Source: Paramyrothecium sp. XJ0827 (lineage: Eukaryota; Ascomycota; Sordariomycetes; Hypocreales; Stachybotryaceae). Taken from it: a DNA stretch of 64,000 nucleotides. The notes beneath the pieces were generated by a model. That model worked only from the letters and a program-made list of their open reading frames with translations. It did no database searches and was not told where the DNA came from. The translations under genes and the position numbers were made by a program. The stretch covers positions 372,001 through 436,000 of the forward strand of contig JAJFPB010000004.1 in assembly GCA_020881915.1 (NCBI GenBank), read 5' to 3'. This document shows positions 58,047 through 64,000 of this stretch, one piece after another. How positions within the stretch are numbered: position 1 is the first letter of the stretch; each line of letters begins with the position of its first letter.

Positions 58047-59305
58047 ATGGGCTCAGAAAAGATGGCGGGCATGGAGGACTTTGTCATTTTTGGACCCCGC
58101 GCCAACTGTACTTTGGAGGTAAGCAAGATCAGGAAAGGCACCACACCCTGGGATATGAACTGCAAATCAGAGCTTCTTTGCACAAGATTTTGTTTGGCCG
58201 AGATGTCCCAGAGTTGTTATTTCACCTAGCTTGGTGAACATCCGGTTGCTGATAATGATGCTATCAGCTATGTCCCATTGAAATGAGCGTGTATGGCTAC
58301 CGACCTTCTCTGCCAGTCAACATTATGTTTGTGGCCCTTTTCACGGCTGCAACCATCTTGCATACCTACCTCGGCCTACGATGGAAAACCCCGTGGTTCA
58401 TGTGGTGTATGATCCTAAGCTGCACGCACGAGGTGGCTGGCTATGTCGCGCGCATTCTCCTTTACATGGATCCTTGGAGCTTTGGTGCCTTCATTACCCA
58501 AATCAGTGAGTGGCTCATATGGCCTAGCCAGCCTTGCAACGTTCTGACATGGTATAGTTCTTATTACCCAAGCTCCAGTGTTCTACTGCGCCGCGATCTA
58601 TGTTACACTTGGTCAAAGGTAAATAATCATGTATTTGCACCGATACAACAGGGAGTGCTAACTAATCATTAGCATTGACCATTATGGCCCAAGCCTTGCT
58701 CGCTTTCCCACAAAATTCTTTGCTTGGGTATTTGTTCCGATGGATATTGTCTCCTTGATTTTGCAAGGCACCGGTGGGGGTCTTTCGGCGTCCTCGTCTG
58801 GTGCGAGCCAGGTTGGCGTCGACGTAGCAATGGCAGGACTGATCTTGCAGGTCATCATGCTTGTCGCGTTCAGCGCACTTTTCGCAGATTACATGATCCG
58901 ATACCTGCGCTCCAGTAGGACCAAGAATCTTGGAGGGAGGGATAAAGTATTCTTCGTCTTCCTCGCCATCGCAGTGCTAGCCACGCTGGCCCGCTGCATC
59001 TTCCGCGCCGACGAACTCAAGGAAGGTTATCAGGGAGAGCTGATCAAGCACGAAGACCTCTTCATTGGACTTGAAGGAGTGTAAGCTATGATCCTTGACA
59101 TTGGCAGTTTGTTTTTGCCTTCTTTAAACTAACGTATCGCCGCACAACAAGGCTCATCGTCGTCGCTGTATTTTGTCTCTTCATCGCGCACCCTGGGTTT
59201 GTTTTCAAGCGAGCGGTTCAAACATATGACCCTGTTGCCGTCGTTTCCGAAGCGAGGGATGAGACTACTCCCAAGTATAAGATGTACGGCTTTACCAATG
59301 AGTGA
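58047..59305 (+). CDS. RTA1-like seven-helix membrane protein
   Basis: Five exons, 58047-58118, 58268-58505, 58558-58618, 58673-59080 and 59152-59305, encode 310 aa. Junctions restore family sequence: CTLE|LCPIEMSVYGYRPS, FITQI|LITQAPVFYCAAIYVTLG, GQS|IDHYGPSLARF, LEGV|LIVVAVFCLFIAHPG. The RTA1 signatures are present: DIVSLILQGTGGGLSA, the FRADELKEGYQGEL block and EDLFIGLEG. The family includes yeast Rta1, Rsb1 and Rtm1, linked to resistance to aminocholesterols, sphingoid bases and other toxicants and to lipid translocation. It should sit in the plasma membrane. It is co-directed with the Zn2Cys6 gene 1.7 kb upstream. Confidence 0.92.
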
Positions 59306-60087
59306 GCGTCTTTGCCAGAGCTACGGAGAAATAGTCGTCTTGGTGGAAGGATTGTTGGCATCTGATTTGCATAGGAGTTGTTCGAAGAATTGATTAAGTG
59401 AAGACACAGTCACTTTCTTGAAAGTTTAGCATAGATTATTAAATGACCTAGGGGTTCGAAGTAAGCTCCATATGTTCTGCTTCATTTTCTGTACCGGATA
59501 TCACAAACGCCATACTCATATCTTGGCACTTGGAATTGAAGGAAAGGAGGTCGTCGCATCTGCACAACTCGATGTGGGAAAACTGCGAAGCGGCGTGTCC
59601 ATGTGTGATGGTCGTGGCTATCATACTCTTATGCGCTACAACTGATCACATTATAGGGTCAAGACGCACACCGTCGATATGGAACGACCACATTGAAGTC
59701 CCAAAAATCAAGTTCTGTTGCTTCCCTCCTGCACGCAATGTGTTCATTCGTTCCTATATCGCGTGTATCACGTATCAGTATTCTCGGGCAATCTCTTTTG
59801 TCGGCGGTATTTGCCGTCACGAAGTCGTGCCAGTCGACGTCCACACACCTCACGACCAGAGTGTTCTCATGTGGCCGAAAGTGCTCTGGCCACGTTGTCA
59901 ATGAGATGGATACTCGTGTCGCGTCCAAACTGCAGCTGCTTCCGTTTTCCTTGGATAATCAACCATTAAAGAAGATGCATATTCATTCAATTCTACATCT
60001 GCAAACTCCTTCGACTATTGACTAGAGTCGGGGTCGGGAGCGGCAGAACCACGAGTAAGTCGAGGCTCCATTGATAGCAGAATTCCA
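59306..60087. other. intergenic region between convergent genes
   Basis: About 780 bp; overlapping short frames of up to 124 codons with no family pattern. Confidence 0.4.
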
Positions 60088-61740
60088 TCACAGGGTAGCG
60101 ACGTGCTCGCCCTGTGTCCCACATCCTAGGTCAACATCATCGGGAGTCCCTAAGCCTAAGTTATGATATAGGAGAATGCCACCGAAGAGCAACAGCCACA
60201 ACCCGACACTTGGCCGGTTATCCACAGATCCTTCAAAAAGGGAACTGCCAATGCAAATTGGACAGCCTCCGCCCTCGTCTTGGCCCGTGGGAATATCCTT
60301 GCCGACGATCCTTCTCTTCTTTGTCCACGCATTGAAGAGTCTGACATCCAGCTCCCGCATGTTCTCTGGCATTTCCTTCCCACCGGCCGGATGAGCCAGG
60401 ATATTCGACCATCCTGCCACCTCCCAGTACCCGTCAATCCATCGGGTGGTCCCAGCACCTCCACTGGCGTACCCATTCACCACCCCCGGTACCCTGCCAC
60501 GAATTTGGGAACCTAGTAGAACTTTTCCTAGGAAAAATTCTTGCGTTACCGGAGGTAGATGGTCTGTTCTTTCTTTGGTCCATGACATTGCCCGGCTGAT
60601 AAATTCATTTGATACACTTGGGCGCGATTCTCTCAATACGCCCAGAATGGCACCGATAAGAGAGACTTCCACAACCCTTTCATTGCGATCTCCTCGTCCG
60701 CGCCATTGCGAAATATGGTTTGAGATCCAATTTCCACATCTGGATAAGACCTCCTCAGCCTCGAAATCGGCAACATCATCGACAAATTGCACCATCTCAT
60801 CCCTCACATGAATCAGTCTAGATTTAAGTCTGGGAGTGTGATCCCAAAGCAGCAAGCCACGCATTCTACCTAGATGGACCGGGTCAACAGGTGAGTTCTT
60901 CCAGGAATTGACGTGGTTTGCGCCTCGGCACAGGATGTCGATCATCTCATTCGGCCAACTGTGTATCTGGCCGAAACGACGGATAGAGATTTCGCTGGGG
61001 GCTCTTCCACGAATTTCGGCACTCCACCACTTATGAGGATGAGCACCCCTATACTTCAGCCACAATACGCCCGCGAGGTGGTGAGCCCCGGTCACTGCGT
61101 GGATACGCTCCAGGGCAGTATCGTTTCCTGGATCTGCTCCCGCGACATCAACCGCAATGAACAAGGATACGTAGGCCCACATGGCAGCACCCTTGCACCA
61201 CGACTCTCCGAGGTTGGGAAGTTCCCAGTCATCCACACCACCAGAGAGTCGGACCCATTTGAACGCCTGGTGCACAGTGGCCGCGCAAAATTCACCCAAC
61301 TCGCCGATCCACTCGGCGCCACTCGCAGTCCTGCATAACCCTCGAAAAGCCCCGTGCAGGTATGCGGCATGAAGTATTGCAATGGTGTGATAGTCCTCAG
61401 TGTCGCCAAGAATATTCAACGGCGGCACACCACCTGCCAAGCATTGCGACTCAAAGTCGATGAAATCCAGTATGCCGTCCACCCAGGACTTTTTGCTGCC
61501 CTTGATTGTACTGCGTAGAAGCAGGAGTTTTGCAGCTTTCTCCGTTGGACTCGAACATCGATCTATATCCCTGCATTTGTTGTACACGTCAACCATGAAT
61601 GTATCCTTGTCATCTCCGTACAGCCAGTCAGCCCAAATATACCCGTAGGTTTTGGACGACTTGGACGAATTGAGAGGAAGCGAGCCCTCAAGTGGCTGGG
61701 ACGTATTTGACGGTGCGTCCAAGTGAGAATCGGCAGTCAT
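60088..61740 (-). CDS. unrecognised 550-aa protein with C-terminal hydrophobic segment
   Basis: A clean intronless frame of 550 aa from ATG 61740. I do not recognise the family. The first 30 residues are Ser-rich. YGYIWADWLYGDDKDTFMVDVYNKC starts a largely alpha-helical, Trp-rich body (WVDGILDFIDFESQC, HTIAILHAAYLHGAFRGLC, WCKGAAMWAYVSLFIAVDVAG, WSAEIRGRAPSEISIRRFGQI). Near the C terminus there is a CPIC pair, then one hydrophobic stretch (SVGLWLLLFGGILLYHNLGLG) that could be a membrane anchor. There is no signal peptide. The helical, acidic-start layout loosely recalls all-alpha enzymes, but I see no DDxxD or NSE motif. A frame this long without stops is very likely a real gene. Confidence 0.75.
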   Translation of the reverse strand: MTADSHLDAPSNTSQPLEGSLPLNSSKSSKTYGYIWADWLYGDDKDTFMVDVYNKCRDIDRCSSPTEKAAKLLLLRSTIKGSKKSWVDGILDFIDFESQCLAGGVPPLNILGDTEDYHTIAILHAAYLHGAFRGLCRTASGAEWIGELGEFCAATVHQAFKWVRLSGGVDDWELPNLGESWCKGAAMWAYVSLFIAVDVAGADPGNDTALERIHAVTGAHHLAGVLWLKYRGAHPHKWWSAEIRGRAPSEISIRRFGQIHSWPNEMIDILCRGANHVNSWKNSPVDPVHLGRMRGLLLWDHTPRLKSRLIHVRDEMVQFVDDVADFEAEEVLSRCGNWISNHISQWRGRGDRNERVVEVSLIGAILGVLRESRPSVSNEFISRAMSWTKERTDHLPPVTQEFFLGKVLLGSQIRGRVPGVVNGYASGGAGTTRWIDGYWEVAGWSNILAHPAGGKEMPENMRELDVRLFNAWTKKRRIVGKDIPTGQDEGGGCPICIGSSLFEGSVDNRPSVGLWLLLFGGILLYHNLGLGTPDDVDLGCGTQGEHVATL

Positions 61741-63336
61741 GGCGTGGGTTCTTCAACACTGCTTAACAGGTCAAAAACATGTAGATTAGTGGGTAATGGT
61801 CGATTTTGATTTCCACCTTTCGATGGATATTTGTTCTGGTGCCACTAGTTGCTTCGTTGAGTCTGTGAGGGGGGTTGAGGTGCTACTTATGGAAGATTGG
61901 AGTCGGCGGCATTAGGGGGGAGGGAAGCGTCAAGAAGTGTATGCCCTCTGCATGTCTGGTCCGCTGTGTAGATTCCCGTAGACACTGACGTACACAAAGG
62001 TAGGGCAAACAACCATGTGGGCTTGGCAAACTCCTCCAAGCTTTGCTTATACTAGGCCACGATCCTCATGAAGCTTTGGCAAGTACCTTCAACTGAATGC
62101 AAATATGGTATGGTTGCATTGCATCAGGTATCCTTGGACGTCGATTCCAGGAATATCTGAGGCGATAATGCATGGAATCACCAATGATCTGACGATTGGC
62201 CAGCCATTTCTTGAATCAGCCCTGACTAATTTGTCGGTGTTCCCCTTTCAGTTTCGCCCACAGCTCTATGTTGTACAATTCATTACCTGGAAAGAAATAT
62301 GTTGGAATCGCTGGCCACCACTAGAGGCAGCGGTTTTTCCCAATTTGAATGCAAATAAATCAAACCAGGTATCAAGGCCACAGACAGCACATTAGTAACC
62401 GTAGACGAAAAGCACCAAGAACGCTAAGTGTGATGACTCCGATTTGTTCACAAGAGGTAAGCAATCTCGAGTACCTGAACCTTGGGCTTCCGCGACACAT
62501 GACATGCTTCCGCACTTCTCGGGAACATCCGTAAAAAGCAAAGCCACATCACATGTCAACTCTGTGAGATTATGATCTCATCCGCATTCTTTCAGCTGCC
62601 TACTGGATTCGCATCAAGCACCGATTGTGGAACTCCCGGAAGACGGACCCTGCAGCCACTGGCCCGGCTCACCCACCCTCCCAAGGCTTTCGGGAAGTGG
62701 CCAGCTTGAAGTTCAAGTTGTTTCCCTATCGAGCGACCCTCATCCGACACTAATGCAGAATGAACCAATGGCACTGGGTCACTACTCAAACATTTGGCGG
62801 ATCATGATAAGCTTCCGGTAGTACTACAAAGAGCAACCCGTAACCCATTTCTATGCAGGTGTGTATGACAAGCAGCAAAAAGCGGATGCCGGTATTGACC
62901 ATCAGGTCGTGTCTTGCCTGCCGAAAGGAATGGACAGAAGGGAAGCCTATACCGTTGCGGAACGGGCCTCATCGATTCCCATTTGCAGCCGAGTTGTCTC
63001 AGCCGAAAGCATCGTTGCTACACGTCAAAATGTAGCGTCGTCCTGGTTCCGATATACCCCGCCAGTGATGCATGAAGACAGGGAGGCGCAACCTGATTGT
63101 TGGCACCTGTCGGCTGTGAGACATTGTGTATTATCAAGTTAATGAATGCAAATGACAAGGCCAATTGAAGGCTATGAAAAGTGCTAGACTTGGATAAGAT
63201 ATATAACACATTCTTATTATAGGAACGAATGTAGGTGCGAATGCTCACTCCCCCAAAATATTTCTTCATGCCTCTCTCAGCACTTGTTCCCAGTTTCTAG
63301 TAACCTCCTTCAAGGTGCTTGACAGTGAAATATTCT
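61741..63336. other. intergenic stretch of 1.6 kb
   Basis: Upstream regions of two divergent genes. Short frames (under 100 codons) only; no motif recognised. Confidence 0.4.
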
Positions 63337-64000
63337 ATGATGCTGACCATGGAAGGTGTCTATCGCAACCAAGTTATCGGTACTGCTCTCAGCGTGGTAT
63401 GTTTGACAAAATGAGATGGTGTCGTAACTTTCTGACAACGTTGCAGATTTTTATTGTATTTGCCTGGCGCTTATTCTATAATCTATTTCTCCATCCGCTT
63501 CGCACTTACCCTGGTCCCGTTTCCCACAGGATATCCAGGTTTCCCGTGGTTGTACAACTGTGGCGAGGCAAGCTCGTCTATCACTTAGAGGATTTGCATG
63601 CAAGGTATGGGACGGTGGTAAGGACGGCCCCGGATGAGCTATCCTTCCTTGATCCAAGGGCGTGGAAGGACATCTATGGGCGTCGCGACGACTTGGTATC
63701 CGGTCTTCCGGAGCTGCCTAAATGGCAGCGATTCTACAAGGTCCATGATACCAAGGGTCAGACTACTATCTTCAACGCTGATCATCAGTTGCACACTCTA
63801 CTTCGCCGGCAACTTGCACATGGGTTCTCTGAAAGGAGCATGCAAGAGCAAGAAGGTACGATTGGTGGTTACGTTGACTTGCTAATGCAAAGGCTGCGTG
63901 AGAACAGTGACGAAGGGATTGATCTAACGACGTGGTATGTCTGGGCCACATTTGACATCATCGGCGATATGGCTCTGGGCAGTTCATTCAGCTGCATGGA
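63337..64000 (+). CDS. cytochrome P450, N-terminal part (runs off window)
   Basis: Exon 1 (63337-63396) encodes a 20-residue start of the membrane anchor, and exon 2 runs from 63447 past the window end in an open frame. The 50-nt intron (GTATGT ... TTGCAG) joins TALSV|IFIVFAWRLFYN. NLFLHPLRTYPGP is the typical microsomal P450 hinge. ARYGTVVRTAPDELSF, WKDIYGRR, HTLLRRQLAHGFSE and WYVWATFDIIGDMALGSSF match the fungal group related to benzoate 4-hydroxylase and isotrichodermin C-15 hydroxylase. The I-helix, ExxR and heme-Cys parts lie outside the window. The ATG at 63337 is first of three close in-frame ATGs. The substrate cannot be told. Confidence 0.9.

Noticed and set aside
59445..59470. GGTTCGAA-type sequence resembling a tRNA B box
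   Set aside because: No matching A box or cloverleaf could be drawn around it; the same holds for the copies near 31873 and 36776.
1..64000. Biosynthetic gene cluster, CRISPR array or transposon
   Set aside because: No core biosynthetic enzyme, no regularly spaced repeats, and no transposase or reverse transcriptase motif was seen.

Overview
The window looks like nuclear DNA of a filamentous ascomycete (Pezizomycotina, most likely a Sordariomycete). Genes lie on both strands and are split by short GT-AG introns, mostly 46-117 nt, many with CTNAC-type branch sites. The families are typical of this group: HET domain, Zn2Cys6 regulators, bZIP, DUF3292-like, GT69, RTA1, NmrA and secreted Thr-rich proteins. 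A secreted pectin lyase carrying a cellulose-binding module suggests a plant-associated or plant-degrading lifestyle. No rRNA, tRNA, transposon or CRISPR array was recognised by eye, and no polyketide, peptide or terpene core enzyme is present.

Layout. 0-7 kb: an F-box gene with an in-frame stop inside the F-box, a pectin lyase with CBM1, a membrane-anchored Ser/Thr-rich surface protein, and a BTB/POZ pseudogene. 8.9-14.7 kb: an eight-exon secreted FMN-dependent 2-hydroxyacid oxidase, a convergent MFS (DHA2-type) transporter, and a secreted Thr-rich protein. 16-31 kb: an F-box/2EXR-like protein, then an allorecognition/cell-death-like island. The island holds a nucleoside-phosphorylase-like plus subtilisin fusion, a tail-to-tail 266-aa gasdermin-like protein, an intact HET gene and, further on, a decayed HET gene. 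A GT69 mannosyltransferase and a second secreted Thr-rich protein lie between the two HET genes. 33-45 kb: a secreted protein-arginine deiminase, a Zn2Cys6 regulator with a truncated zinc-cluster relic just downstream, an amidohydrolase homologue that has lost most metal ligands, a bZIP factor and an emopamil-binding-like protein. 49-64 kb: a DUF3292-like membrane protein, an NmrA-like protein, a second Zn2Cys6 regulator, an RTA1-like membrane protein, an unrecognised 550-aa protein and the 5' end of a cytochrome P450 that runs off the window.

The strongest candidate for an interesting system is at 18.1-21.5 kb. A purine/uridine-phosphorylase-like domain (a family whose immune members are known ATP nucleosidases) is fused to an S8 protease with an intact catalytic triad. 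It converges, 87 bp stop to stop, on a gene whose product fits fungal gasdermin-like pore formers in size and pattern and ends in a short acidic tail. Known fungal pairs (HET-Q1/HET-Q2) work by subtilisin cleavage of a gasdermin-like protein, so this could be a protease-triggered death module with an added nucleotide-depleting or sensing domain. The pairing and the gasdermin assignment are inference.

All multi-exon models were built by eye from splice motifs and reading-frame continuity. Exon sums are multiples of three wherever a full model is given, but no RNA evidence was available.
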